Source: Rana temporaria (lineage: Eukaryota > Chordata > Amphibia > Anura > Ranidae). From it: a stretch of 64,000 nt of DNA. Positions 45,738 to 55,592 of this stretch are shown in pieces. The stretch is taken from the NCBI RefSeq assembly GCF_905171775.1, contig NC_053492.1, forward strand, positions 323,769,645 through 323,833,644, read 5' to 3'. The notes under the pieces are model-generated. The model saw only the letters and a program-made list of their open reading frames with translations. It searched no databases and was not told where the DNA came from. The position numbers and the translations under genes were made by a program. How positions within the stretch are numbered: position 1 is the stretch's first letter; each line of letters opens with the position of its first letter.

Positions 45738-46851
45738 GGCCCTTACCCTTTTGTCCCCAAAACTTTTTCTTTCCCTCAGGTTTTGAGACTTCCACCTTCT
45801 TTTGGGTCCAGAATTTCTTTGCCTGTCCCCCTAATTTTTTCTTTAAGGGGAAAGCCTTCTTCTTGTCGGCTGTACGATCTAAGACAGCCTCCAAGCCTGG
45901 CCCAAATAATAAATCTCCTGTAAGGGGGATCCCGCACAACTTAACCTTTGAGGCGCTATCCCCCTGCCATGTCTTGAGCCAGAGAGCTCTTTTTGCAGAA
46001 TTAGATAGAGCTGCAGACCTGGCGGACATGCGGATTGACTCTGCTGAGGCGTCCGCTAAATACCGCACGCCATTCAGTAAAGTTGGAAAAGAGGATAGTA
46101 TAGTCTCTTTAGGCGTTCCGGCCTCAATATGTGCCCTGATCTGTGAGAGCCAATGCTCTAGATTACGGGCCACCACTGTTGCTGCCATAGCTGGCTTAAG
46201 GTTCCCCTGGGAAGCATCCCAGGACTTTAACAGTGAGTCCATCCGCCTGTCCATGGGGTCTGAAAGGACCCCCATGTCCTCAAACGCAAAGTCCGTATGT
46301 CGGGATAACTGCGAGAAGGCAGCATCCAGTTTGGGGGATTTGTTCCATACTAAAGCCTCCTCTTCAGAAAAAGGAAACCTTCTCTTCAAAGAGTTTGAGA
46401 AGAAAGGTTTCCTTTCTGGATCCTGCCACTCCTTTTTGATGGCATTGACCAGGACTTCATGGACTGGGAAAACCTTTTTCTTTTGTTCTCCCAAACCACT
46501 GTACATCTGATCATGGAGTAACAGTGTCTTCTCCTCAACTATCCCTAAAGAAGTGTGGATAGTTTCCAATAATTCTTCCACCTCTTCAAGGGAAAGCTTG
46601 TAGCGAGAGACCTTTGAGGGCCCTGCCTCTGTCCCTTCACCATCTGACTCCTCTTGGGAGCTAGAAGCGGCACTGTCTTGCTCCTCCTCAGCATCCTCTC
46701 TGATGTCCGCAGGTTTCTCTCTACTCCCAGAGGGAAGAACCTCAGGATTGGGTGGAATTAACTGTTGCGCTACAGAAGGGCTGCTTTGGGGCAACTGAAA
46801 ATTAGCAAAAATATCTTTAAAGGATTGAAAGGTGCCAGAAAGCTCTTTCAT
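45688..46851 (-). CDS. DIRS-3 gag-like protein, 387 aa
   Basis: An open frame with an acidic Ser/Glu-rich N-terminus (EDAEEEQDSAASSSQEESDG) and a central part SLEEVEELLETIHTSLGIVE, probably helical. DPMDRRMDSLLKSWDASQG aligns with DIRS-2 DPVDKRLEALLKNSF. The tail is basic and Lys-rich (KKKLGGQAKKFWTQKKVEVS). No nucleocapsid zinc knuckle. It overlaps the start of the polymerase frame by about 50 bp. Confidence 0.82.
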   Translation of the reverse strand: MKELSGTFQSFKDIFANFQLPQSSPSVAQQLIPPNPEVLPSGSREKPADIREDAEEEQDSAASSSQEESDGEGTEAGPSKVSRYKLSLEEVEELLETIHTSLGIVEEKTLLLHDQMYSGLGEQKKKVFPVHEVLVNAIKKEWQDPERKPFFSNSLKRRFPFSEEEALVWNKSPKLDAAFSQLSRHTDFAFEDMGVLSDPMDRRMDSLLKSWDASQGNLKPAMAATVVARNLEHWLSQIRAHIEAGTPKETILSSFPTLLNGVRYLADASAESIRMSARSAALSNSAKRALWLKTWQGDSASKVKLCGIPLTGDLLFGPGLEAVLDRTADKKKAFPLKKKLGGQAKKFWTQKKVEVSKPEGKKKFWGQKGKGRAGALFRVPEQPQKPQ

Positions 46852-47754
46852 AGAAGCTGCTAATTCAGATGCCTGCTCTGCCTCCCTTTCCTTAACCAGC
46901 CCCTCAATACATCTCCTGCAAAGTGCTTTGTTCCAACTCTCACTAAGGGAAGATCTGCAGGAAGGGCATTTCTTCTTGTAACTGTGGGCTGATTTTTCTG
47001 TGGATTTCTGAAAAACACAGAAGAAAAGTGGAGGCTATATGAGAGAGAGCCCAGCGCTTAACACAGGTAACCACCAGGAGTGTTCCAGGACCAACCACCA
47101 CCAGGGTTCCAGACACACTACACAAACAAACTCCCCGACCACCAGGAGGAAAAAACAAAAAAATCACCAGTGAAGCTGTATAACATAAGGGAACACCACC
47201 CCAGGGTTCTCCTTACCTTTGAGTGGCTGGTGCCGTCGTCATCCGGAGGTGCACGGGAAGCCTCTGCTTCCGACATCTCGCTGAGGAATGTGGTCGCGAC
47301 TGCCTCCAAAAACGCCGACCCTACGGCTGAGAAGAGAGAGGCCGCACCAGCCCAGCGTCAGGCCTTTTCACTCTGCAGCGTCTGGGACCAGTGACGCGTA
47401 TCCGGCGGAAGTGCCCGCCCCCCCTGGAACTGACGTCACTCGTCATCCGGTCCGGCCCAGCTTCCTGGCCGACTGTGATTTCTCACAGGGAGTGCGCACA
47501 CCGCCTGCAGCGCCACCCCTGTGCGATTAGGAAAATAGACCTCCGCGGTCGAAACCACCCCAGGAATGTCCGCGGGACGCTACACGGCGATGTCCTGGGT
47601 AAGTAGCTTCCCCAGCCAGCCAGGACGCCATGCTTTAAAAAAATAGCCCTGAGCCCAGGGAGAACAGGTCCCCCCTCTCAGGAACATTTGCCTCAGCTTC
47701 TCCAGCTGTCTGGCCCTTGGCCCCAATCGGTGTCTCTTTCCGGAGGAAAACACC
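46852..47754 (-). other. DIRS-3 5' untranslated region
   Basis: Between gag and the right terminal repeat. 47380-47600 is GC-rich with many CpG and could hold the element's promoter, but no specific motif is visible. Near 46900-46980 a Cys-rich minus-strand stretch with CIEGLVKEREAEQ upstream may be an N-terminal extension of gag in another frame. Confidence 0.45.
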
Positions 47755-48190
47755 ATAAACTGAGGAGCTGAGGGAGGATGAGGCTTAAATTTCTAATTGG
47801 AAGGCGGTGTTTCCTGTGAGTCTCACTACAGTACAGTACCTGTCCTGAAAGACGAACAGGGAAAAAACTTTCCGTATTTGGAGATTAAATATTTTCCTCT
47901 AGGTGTAAAGAGTGCCCCCTTCTCCTCTGTGTTGACCATAAAGTGAATAACAAAACACCAAGTTCACTATATGGACCCCTTATATATTTGTACATGTTGA
48001 ACATATGCCCCCTTAACCTCCTCTTCTCAAGAGAGAATTCAGTTTCTCCGATCTATCCCCATAGCTGAATTCCTCCATGCGTCTAATCAAGTTTGGTTGC
48101 CCTTCTCTGCACTTTCTCCAGTTCGCTAGATATAATTTTTGTGAACTGGTGCCCAAAACTGAACTGCATATTCCAGATGTCTTATTAATA

Positions 48191-48643
48191 ATTTGTTCAA
48201 TAATGCCTTTTTACCCAATACGTGATGCATTTCCCCTTCTTTGGATGGATACCACTCACTCCTCCCGTCCACAGGGGGGTCACAAAATTCATGCAGCCAT
48301 TTTGCATAGCTCTCAACATGGGAAGTGAAAATACAGAGCTCCCATAGTGTAGTAGATAAAATACAACATCCATGTATTAAGTTGCATATACACTCATGAT
48401 TAGTATATTGAAACCACACTTTGTATTAAACCAAAGCTGAAACACCTGAGCGTCCTACCCCAGAAGAAGTTACATGAGCGTGATGTAATGCGTGGGGTGA
48501 GAGGAGAGGCTGACAAGAACCAAAAGTGACTTGGTCTAATACACACTTTGCCTGTTGAGAGCCATGAGGGATGGCCGCATGAATTGTGAGATTTAAGGAG
48601 CCACACACATCCTGCATAATTACGAATTATATTTATTAGCACA
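48191..48643. other. Unassigned intronic DNA
   Basis: No gene. GCGTGATGTAATGCGTGGGG near 48479-48498 is reminiscent of a dispersed repeat but no ends are visible. Confidence 0.4.
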
Positions 48644-49087
48644 TTAAAGCGGTTGTAAACCAGTTTAAAAAAAAAAAAAAAAATTCTCCTGCAAGGCAAA
48701 AGTCATAATGAGCTAATATGCACCGCATATTAGCTCATTATGAAATACTTACCTCGGAACGAGGTGTGTAAAACTTACCTGGTTCACGCCGAGCGAGAAA
48801 TCTTGCTCCGGCGTGTCTTCCGGGTATCGCCGCTCCAGCGCTGTGATTGGCTGGAGCGGCGATGACGTTGCGCGTGGGAGATTTAAATTCGGCAAGGTCC
48901 GGCGGCTGCCGGTCCTTTAGCCGAGGATCCCCCCTGCGCATGCGCCGCTGCAGTCAGCGGCGCAATGAGAGGGGAATATCTCCTAAACCGTGCAGGTTTA
49001 GGAGATATTCTTTATACCTACAGGAAAGCCTTATTATAGGCTTACCTGTAGGTAAAAGTAAAAAAAGTGGGTTTACAACCACTTTAA
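48644..49087. mobile_element. Kolobok/T2-like MITE
   Basis: Flanked by TTAA (48644-48647 and 49084-49087), with inverted ends AGCGGTTGTAAACC and AGTGGTTGTAAACCC. It contains an inverted repeat around 48700-48742 (CATAATGAGCTAATATGC and its inverse) and TTTAGGAGATATTC near 48995-49008. Noncoding. Confidence 0.85.
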
Positions 49088-49540
49088 GAAAGCTCCACTT
49101 TATAATAGCATTGATAGCAGCGCAGCACTTTTACACTATTAAAATGTGGGAACACAAATCAGTGTTGGCAGCAGGCTTTATACCAAGTTTTAGTCTTATT
49201 TTATTTCTAGCACTGAAGTACTTTATACACAATATTCATTATTTACTAAAAGGGATTTGGTAGCACAGGAGGTTGTGAAGGCAGAAGCCTCATACACATG
49301 CTTGGGGCTGCTCTGTGCAAAACCACTGCACAGAGCAGGCAAGTATGACAGGTTTGTTAAAAAACAAAAGCCCACATGAGACTTTACCACCTTGGTAAAG
49401 TGATACTAATGTGTACAGTGCGCCTATATTAGTCAATCATATTGTATCCTTATTTCATAAAATTTTAACTCAATTGTGCATAAAATATTTAACACTAACG
49501 TCATGAGATCATTTACAAAAGTGTGTTTAGGAGTAACTCT

Positions 49541-49875
49541 AAGAGCCCTTTCACACTGGGGCGTCAGAGGTAAAGCTATGCTATTTTTAGCAAAGCTTTA
49601 CCATAGTTTTAGTGGCGCTTTTAACCCCCGCTAGCAAGCAAAAAAGGGTTGAAAGCGCCCCCAAACTGCCGCTTTGCCAGCGCTACCCATTGATTTCAAT
49701 AGGTAGGGGCGCTTTAGGAGCGGTGTATACACCGCTCCTAAAGTGCCCCAAAGAAGCTGCTTGCAGGACTTGCCAGTGCAGGCTTTCATATTGGAGTGAC
49801 AGGAGAGGCGTTTTGCAGGTGCTATTTTTAGCGCTATAGCGCCTGTAAAGCACCTCAGTGTAAAAGGGGTCTTAA
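49541..49875. mobile_element. Harbinger-like MITE (type CCCTTTCACACT), uninterrupted copy
   Basis: Inverted ends GAGCCCTTTCACACTG and, reversed, GACCCCTTTTACACTG, beside TAA/TTA trinucleotides. It has the same internal palindrome GGAGCGGTGTATACACCGCT as 9680-10442. It carries one GCAAGCAG-equivalent octamer at 49757-49765 (inverse), the empty site for the hAT element in the other copy. Confidence 0.75.
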
Positions 49876-49975
49876 GGTCCAGTAGCTCACGACTTAAATT
49901 TTGAGCCCTGCCTTAAAAAGTATAGCCACTTTTTTTAGTTAGATATAGTAGAGAAAGTTTGACAACAATAAAATC

Positions 49976-50487
49976 TTAAAGCGGGGGTTCGCCCTGTAAA
50001 AAAAAAAAAAAAAGTTTTTTTTTATTAGACAATTAAATTCGGCATCGTAGCGCGAGCTACGGTATGCCGGTCTTACATTTTTTATGCCCGTACTCACTGC
50101 GGTATCGTTGATTGAAGAATCCGGGGAATGGGCGTTCCTCTGGTGAGAGAAGGTGATTGACGGCCGGCTCTGGCACGTCACGCTTCTCCGGAAATAGCCG
50201 AAATAGGCTTGGCTATTCACGGCGCCTGCGCATAGCCTGTGCGCAGGCGCTGTGAATAGCCGAGACCTACTCCGGCTGTCTTCGGGGAGCGTGACGTGCC
50301 AGAGCCGGCCGTCAATCATCCTCCCTCTCCATAGGCACGCCCATTCCCCGCGGGAGTCGGATTCTTCAATCAACAATAGCACAGTGAGTACGGGGTTTAA
50401 AAATTTAAGACCGGCATACCGTAGCTCGCGCTACGATGCCGAAAGTAATGGAATAATGGGGTGAAGGAGGGTGAACTACCGCTTTAA
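49976..50487. mobile_element. Kolobok/T2-like MITE (long palindrome)
   Basis: Flanked by TTAA (49976-49979 and 50484-50487), with ends AGCGGGGGTTCGCCC and, inverted, AGCGGTAGTTCACCC. The two halves are largely inverse copies: CGGCATCGTAGCGCGAGCTA at 50040-50059 recurs inverted near 50416-50440, and the TGACGGCCGGCTCTGGCACG block likewise. Noncoding. Confidence 0.85.
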
Positions 50488-50651
50488 GTGTTTCTAATGT
50501 CCCCTCTAGATAGATTCACTACTAGTCCTGGTGGCCACTGTCATAAAAGAACCTAAGGTGAGAGGAAATCTTTCAATGAGACACGTGTACTGGTGACAGC
50601 TGTCTAAAAGGGTTATTTCTCTCAATTTGTATTAGCTGTGTGAATGCTTAC

Positions 50652-50698
50652 CCTTGGCTGACCAGCTCTCTCTTTAGCAAGTTTCTGTTTTCTCCTCT
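50652..50698 (-). CDS. TOMM20: TOMM20 exon 2 (TOM20 receptor, linker after membrane anchor)
   Basis: A 47-bp exon. On the minus strand a pyrimidine tract and CTGCAG (AG at 50700-50699) precede it, and GTAAGC (50651-50646) follows. With one base from exon 1 it encodes E/RRKQKLAKERAGQPR, the charged linker just after the N-terminal membrane anchor of TOM20. Vertebrate TOM20 usually has RERRKKQKLAKERAG, so one Lys appears absent here. The 3' phase (0) matches exon 3, giving the usual junction into LPDLKD. The acceptor's polypyrimidine tract is a run of about 24 T (50704-50727), long enough to vary between individuals. Short exons are easily mimicked, but sequence, phase and order together make this convincing. 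Confidence 0.9.
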
Positions 50699-51520
50699 CT
50701 GCAGAAAAAAAAAAAAAAAAAAAAAAAATGTAAGCAATTAAATAATGCACACCTTTAAGTACACACAAATACCAACAGAAGGAAGTAGGGAGATGACTAG
50801 AGAGAAAATAGAGGGGATTGGGGAAAAAGGAAGGAAGAAAAAAAAAAAAAAAAAAACAGGAATTCAACTCCCAGAAGTGTCAGATTCTGAATATTAAATG
50901 AGCCGTTTCTTCAATACAGCAGAGATCTGCAGAGCAGACAGTGGGCGATGTATTACTTTTCTTTGCAGTGGGCACATTTTGTTTCTTAGTTGAAGAGTCA
51001 CTTTAAAGTGAACCCATTATAAGTTTCAAACATTTAACGCCTAAAACGTTCTACCCAAAAGAAAGTTCCACACTTAGACAGAAAAACATCCTCTGGGTGG
51101 ATTATTATTTTTTGTTTCTGTTAGCAGTGCATGATATTCCTGACTTTGGAGCTGACCCCAACCCTTCCACCTGCATCCTATTAACCCCATCATGCCAACA
51201 TAACATATGCGGCCTCATTAGACGGCTTGTTGCCGTGGGGACGCATATACAGAGATAAGGGTCTGACGAGAGCCCAGAGTTCCGTACAAACAATCGCGAC
51301 CCAGAACTTCCAACTCCGATCAGTCACTGTGAAGCCCACCCCTGTGTTTCTTTTAGTGAGGAAAGGTACGTTGTAAAAAAAGCAAAATGCACGCTATTGT
51401 TTTTTGGGTTGTACTATGGGTAAAAAAACAACAAACATACACATGTGGCATTACTGCGATCGTCAGGAGCAGGAGAATTTATTTTGGGTTGTTCATTGGT
51501 GGCAGGTTATTGTAGTAAGT
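50699..51520. other. TOMM20 intron 1, unassigned part
   Basis: No genes recognised. Contains two poly-A runs on the plus strand (50704-50727 and 50838-50855). Exon 1, encoding the membrane anchor, was not found between here and 64000. Confidence 0.5.
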
Positions 51521-51539
51521 AGGGGTGTTCTAATACAGA

Positions 51540-53091
51540 TACAGGGAGTGCAGAATTATTAGGCAATTGAGTATTTTGACCACATCCTCTTTATGCATGT
51601 TGTCTTACTCCAAGATGTATAGGCTCGAAAGCCTACTACCAATTAAGCATATTAGGTGATGTGCATCTCTGTAATGAGAAGGGGTGTGGTCTAATGACAT
51701 CAACACCCTATATCAGGTGTGCATAATTATTAGGCAGCTTCCTTTCCTTTGGCAAAATGGGTCAAAAGAAGGACTTGACAGGCTCAGAAAAGTCAAAAAT
51801 AGTGAGATATTTTACAGAGGGATGCAGCACTCTTAAAATTGCAAAGCTTCTGAAGCGTGATCATCGAACAATCAAACGTTTCATTCAAAATAGTCAACAG
51901 GGTCGCAAGAAGTGTGTGGAAAAACCAAGGCGCAAAATAACTGCCCATGAACTGAGAAAAGTCAAGCGTGCAGCTGCCAAGATGCCACTTGCCACCAGTT
52001 TGGCCATATTTCAGAGCTGCAACATCACTGGAGTGCCCAAAAGCACAAGGTGTGCAATACTCAGAGACATGGCCAAGGTAAGAAAGGCCGAAAGACGACG
52101 ACCACTGAACAAGACACACAAGCTGAAACGTCAAGACTGGGCCAAGAAATATCTCAAGACTGATTTTTCTAAGGTTTTATGGACTGCTGAAATGAGAGCG
52201 AGTCTTGATGGGCCAGATGGATGGGCCCATGGCTGGATTGGTAAAGGGCAGAGAGCTCCAGTCCGACTCAGACGCCAGCAAGGTGGAGGTGGAGTACTGG
52301 TTTGGGCTGGTATCATCAAAGATGAGCTTGTGGGGCCTTTTCGGGTTGAGGATGGAGTCAAGCTCAACTCCCAGTCCTACTGCCAGTTTCTGGAAGACAC
52401 CTTCTTCAAGCAGTGGTACAGGAAGAAGTCTGCATCCTTCAAGAAAAACATGATTTTCATGCAGGACAATGCTCCATCAAACGCGTCCAAGTACTCCACA
52501 GCGTGGCTGGCAAGAAAGGGTATAAAATAAAAACTAATGACATGACCTTCTTGTTCACCTGATCTGAACCCCATTGAGAACCTGTGGTCCATCATCAAAT
52601 GTGAGATTTACAAGGAGGGAAAACAGTACACCTCTCTGAACAGTGTCTGGGAGGCTGTGGTTGCTGCTGCACGCAATGTTGATGGTGAACAGATCAAAAC
52701 ACTGACAGAATCCATGGATGGCAGGCTTTTGAGTGTCCATGCAAAGAAAGGTGGCTATATTGGTCACTGATTTGTTTTTGTTTTGTTTTTGAATGTCAGA
52801 AATGTATATTTGTGAATGTTGAGATGTTATATTGGTTTCACTGGTAAAAATAAATAATTGAAATGGGTATATTTTTTTTTTGTTAAGTTGCCTAATAATT
52901 ATGCACAGTAATAGTCACCTGCACACACAGATATCCCCCTAAAATAGCCAACACTAAAAACAAACTAAAAACTACTTCCAAAAATATTCAGCTTTGATAT
53001 GAGTTTTTTGGGTTCATTGAGAACATGGTTGTTCAATAATAAAATTAATCCTCAAAAATACAACTTGCCTAATAATTCTGCACTCCCTGTA
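51540..53091 (+). mobile_element. Tc1/mariner-type transposon, both ends present
   Basis: 1548 bp (51542-53089) between TA dinucleotides (51540-51541 and 53090-53091). Inverted repeats start CAGGGAGTGCAGAATTATTA and end with the inverse. It contains the transposase remnant at 51757-52770. Structurally complete but coding-defective. Confidence 0.93.
51757..52770 (+). pseudogene. Tc1/mariner-type transposase (two stops, catalytic Asp changed)
   Basis: Open from 51757 with MGQKKDLTGSEKSKIV, a helix-turn-helix region (STLKIAKLLKRDHRTIKRFI) and the linker. A catalytic domain follows: VLWTAEMRASLDGPDGW near 52175-52225, where the family motif has Asp before Glu and here Ala replaces it; then FMQDNAPSN with the second Asp near 52456-52480. 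An in-frame TAA at 52528-52530 and TGA at 52543-52545 follow. Beyond them the same frame gives SPDLNPIENLW with the third acidic position, and ends near 52768. No frameshift is needed. It cannot be active. Confidence 0.9.
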
Positions 53092-53400
53092 CTAGTATCA
53101 GGAACGATACCGAGCATTTGCGCAAGTACATGTACTCGCACAAATGCTCCCGATACCGGGAGTGCAGAATTCAGGGCGCAGCCGCATCATCATTTGGGAT
53201 CGGCGACCGGAGCCGTCACATTAGGCCGTGGAAGTGACGGAAGTATCGGTACTTGTAATCGTTCCTAAAAAAAGTGGTATCGGGATAACCCTAGAATAAA
53301 AATAGCCAAACTAAGAAAAAAAAAAAAAATAAATAAAATATCCTACTAAAAACCATAAAAGCTTAACCTGTATTGAGTTAATAACAAATATTTGTAACTT

Positions 53401-53610
53401 TTAACCACTTAAGACCCGGACCTTTAGGCAGCTAAAGGACCCGGACAGTTTTTGCGATTCGGCACTGCGTCGCTTTAACTGACAATTGCGCGGTCGTGCG
53501 ACGTGGCTCCCAAACAAAATTGGCGTCCTTTTTTCCCCCACAAATAGAGCTTTCTTTTGGTGGTATTTGATCACCTCTGCAGTCTTTAGTTTTTGCGCTA
53601 TAAACAAAAA
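53401..53610 (+). mobile_element. piggyBac-derived MITE-2, copy C (truncated)
   Basis: Starts TTAACCACTTAAG (TTAA at 53401-53404) and matches the ends of copies A and B for about 205 bp, through the AGAGCTTTCTTTTGGTGGT block, then stops abruptly at the left edge of DIRS-4. Confidence 0.85.
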
Positions 53611-54379
53611 TGGATGAACACAACAGCATTGACCTTAGGGTTATATACCTTCCTTTTTGGAGAGACTAGGCAGAAAAAATAGCACTTTGTGTTAAAAACA
53701 CTCCTCTCAGTACAGCACCTCCCAGGGGGCGTGTCCTCCGGGTACATCCCCCTCTCTGGAAACATCCAGCCCCAGTTCGTAGACAAGCAGTACAAACAAA
53801 AGGAGGGGTGGGTGCCGTGTCCATCCATGAACTCAGAGAAATGGATTTTACGGTGAGTATAAAAACCCTATTTTTTTCTTCCATTCATGGACGGAAGCAT
53901 TTACCATAGGGACGTCCCCAAGCAGTGTCAAAAAATGTTGAGGGGTGGGGAAAAACCACAGTAAACCAAGCTTCACCCCAAACAAACCAGAGTTCCTCAA
54001 CGGAGGAACTTCAACCTTAACCACTTCCGGCCCGCGCTATAGCCGAATGACGGCTTCAGCGCGGGCCTCAAAATCCAAGAGGACGTCATTTGACATCCTC
54101 CTGTTTGTTCGTTCCCTGCGCGCGCTCCCGAGCGCGCTGCGGGGAAATTCTGTGTTGGCCGTGTCCCCTGGACACAGCCAATTACAGATCGCCGCAAACG
54201 GCCAATCAGAGTGGCCGTTTGCGATGCGATCTGTGTGGCCAATGAGAGATGATCTCAAATGTAAACATATGAGATCATCTCTCATTGCCGCCTCTCCCTC
54301 CTCACACAGACAGCGCGTGTGAGGAGAGAGAAGGTCTGATTACTGTCAATTACTGTGAAAAAAAGTGCCCGTTTACAGT

Positions 54380-55560
54380 GCCCATCCCAGTGCCCATCCC
54401 AGTGCCCATCCCAGTGCCATCCCAGTGCCATCCCAGTGCCATCCGTGTTGAACATACAGTGCCATCCCTTTGCCACCTCATCAGTGCCAATCAGTGCCCA
54501 CCTGTGCCGCCAATCAGTTGCTACCTGTGCCGCCAATCAGTTGCTACCTGTGCCGCCAATCAGTTCCCACCTGTGCCGCCAATCAGTTCCCATCTGTGCC
54601 GCCACATCAGTGCCCACCTGTGCCGCCACATCAGTGCCCACCTGTGCCGCCACATCAGTGCCCACCTGTGCCGCCACATCAGTGCCCACCTGTGCCGCCA
54701 CATCAGTGCCCACCTGTGCCGCCAATCAGTTCCTACCTGTGCCGCCACATCAGTGCCCACCTGTGCCGCCACATCAGTGCCCACCTGTGCCGCCACAACA
54801 GTGCCCACCTGTGCCGCCACAACAGTGCCCACCTGTGCCGCCACATCAGTGCCCACCTGTGCCGCCAATCAGTTTCTACCTGTGACTCCAATCAGTTCCT
54901 ACCTGTGCCGCCAATCAGTGCACATCTGTGCCGCCACATCAGTGCCCACCTGTGCCGCCACATCAGTGCCCACCTGTGCCGCCACATCAGTGCCCACCTG
55001 TGCCGCCACATCAGTGCCCACCTGTGCCGCCACATCAGTGCCCACCTGTGCCGCCAAATCAGTTCCTACCTGTGCCGCCAATTAGTGCACATCTGTGCCG
55101 CCACATCAGTGCCCACCTGTGCCGCCACATCAGTGCCCACCTGTGCCGCCACATCAGTGCCCACCTGTGCCGCCACATCAGTGCCCACCTGTGCCAATCA
55201 GTGCCCATTTGTGCAGCATTATCAGTGCACATCTGTTCAGCATTATTAGTGCACATCTGTGCAGCATTATCAGTGCCTACCTGTGCTGCCAATCAGTGCC
55301 CACCTGTTCCGCCACATCAGTGCCCACCTGTGCCGCCACATCAGTGCCCACCTGTGCCGCCACATCAGTGCCACCTCAGTGCCCACCTGTGCCAATCAGT
55401 GCCCATCTGTGTAGCATTATAAGTGCACATCTGTGCAGCATTATCAGTGCACATCTGTGCCGTCTCATCAGTGCCCATCTGCTCCGCCAATCAGTGCCCA
55501 TCTGCTCCACCTTATCAGTGCCAATCTTCTCCACCTCATCAGTGCCCATCAGTGAAGGCT
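54380..55560. repeat. 24-bp minisatellite inside piggyBac
   Basis: About 45 units of a 24-bp repeat (type CACCTGTGCCGCCACATCAG plus TGCC), with variant units lacking two bases and mixed with CAATCAGT versions. It is preceded at 54375-54440 by a shorter CAGTGCCCATCC-type repeat. The unit contains no stop in most frames, so long meaningless ORFs cover it on both strands. It occupies most of the transposon's left flank before the transposase start. Confidence 0.95.
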
Positions 55561-55592
55561 TAGCACACACCTGTGCAGTTGCATCAGCAACC

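Larger units (their letters stand above)
42402..47865 (-). mobile_element. DIRS-3: DIRS retrotransposon with several frameshifts (about 5.46 kb)
   Basis: Complete in structure: terminal repeats (left 42402-42545, right about 47755-47865), internal complementary region, gag, reverse transcriptase/RNase H and recombinase on the minus strand. The inverted repeats match over about 100 bp but differ by indels and substitutions, so it is older than DIRS-2. Three frame breaks lie in the polymerase (near 45140, 44705 and 44080). It is inserted in a CR1-like LINE without target duplication. A separate subfamily from DIRS-1/-2, closest to DIRS-5; same sense as TOMM20. Confidence 0.92.
42028..48190 (-). 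mobile_element. CR1-like LINE 3' tail, minus-strand copy, split by DIRS-3
   Basis: The coding part at 48040-48190 has LEYAVQFWAPVHKNYI, then LDAWRNSAM-like frames, and continues to 47866. After DIRS-3 it resumes at 42401 with VLANSVDCFKKSLDSFL (42300-42354) and runs to the 3' tail near 42028. The plus-strand copy at 41613-42028 is its homologue and is uninterrupted at the DIRS-3 insertion point. The two tails form an inverted pair meeting near 42028. Confidence 0.78.
10688..50651 (-). other. TOMM20: TOMM20 intron 2 (39,964 bp)
   Basis: The intron between exon 2 and exon 3, delimited by GTAAGC at 50651-50646 and AG at 10689-10688 on the minus strand. Almost all of it can be assigned to transposable elements listed separately, many nested two or three deep. 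The coordinates follow from the exon assignments; whether it is removed in one step cannot be seen. Confidence 0.85.
51521..53293. mobile_element. Unclassified inverted-repeat element, split by a Tc1-like element
   Basis: The left end TAGGGGTGTTCTAATAC (51521-51537) and the right end near 53270-53293 (inverse TAGGGTTATCCCGATACC) resemble each other. The interior at 53092-53270 is built on GGTATCG-type inverted motifs. The Tc1-like element occupies 51540-53091. It could be a hAT-type MITE; no clean duplication is visible. Confidence 0.5.

Noticed and set aside
6829..50698. TOMM20 as a processed pseudogene
   Set aside because: Exons are separated by introns with proper AG/GT borders and matching phases, which a retrocopy would lack.
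54285..55422. Long ORFs on both strands rich in Pro, Cys, His and Ala
   Set aside because: They are translations of the 24-bp minisatellite, which lacks stops in several frames; none has a protein family signature.
54480..55560. Regular repeats that could suggest a CRISPR array
   Set aside because: Units are contiguous without unique spacers, in a eukaryotic transposon.
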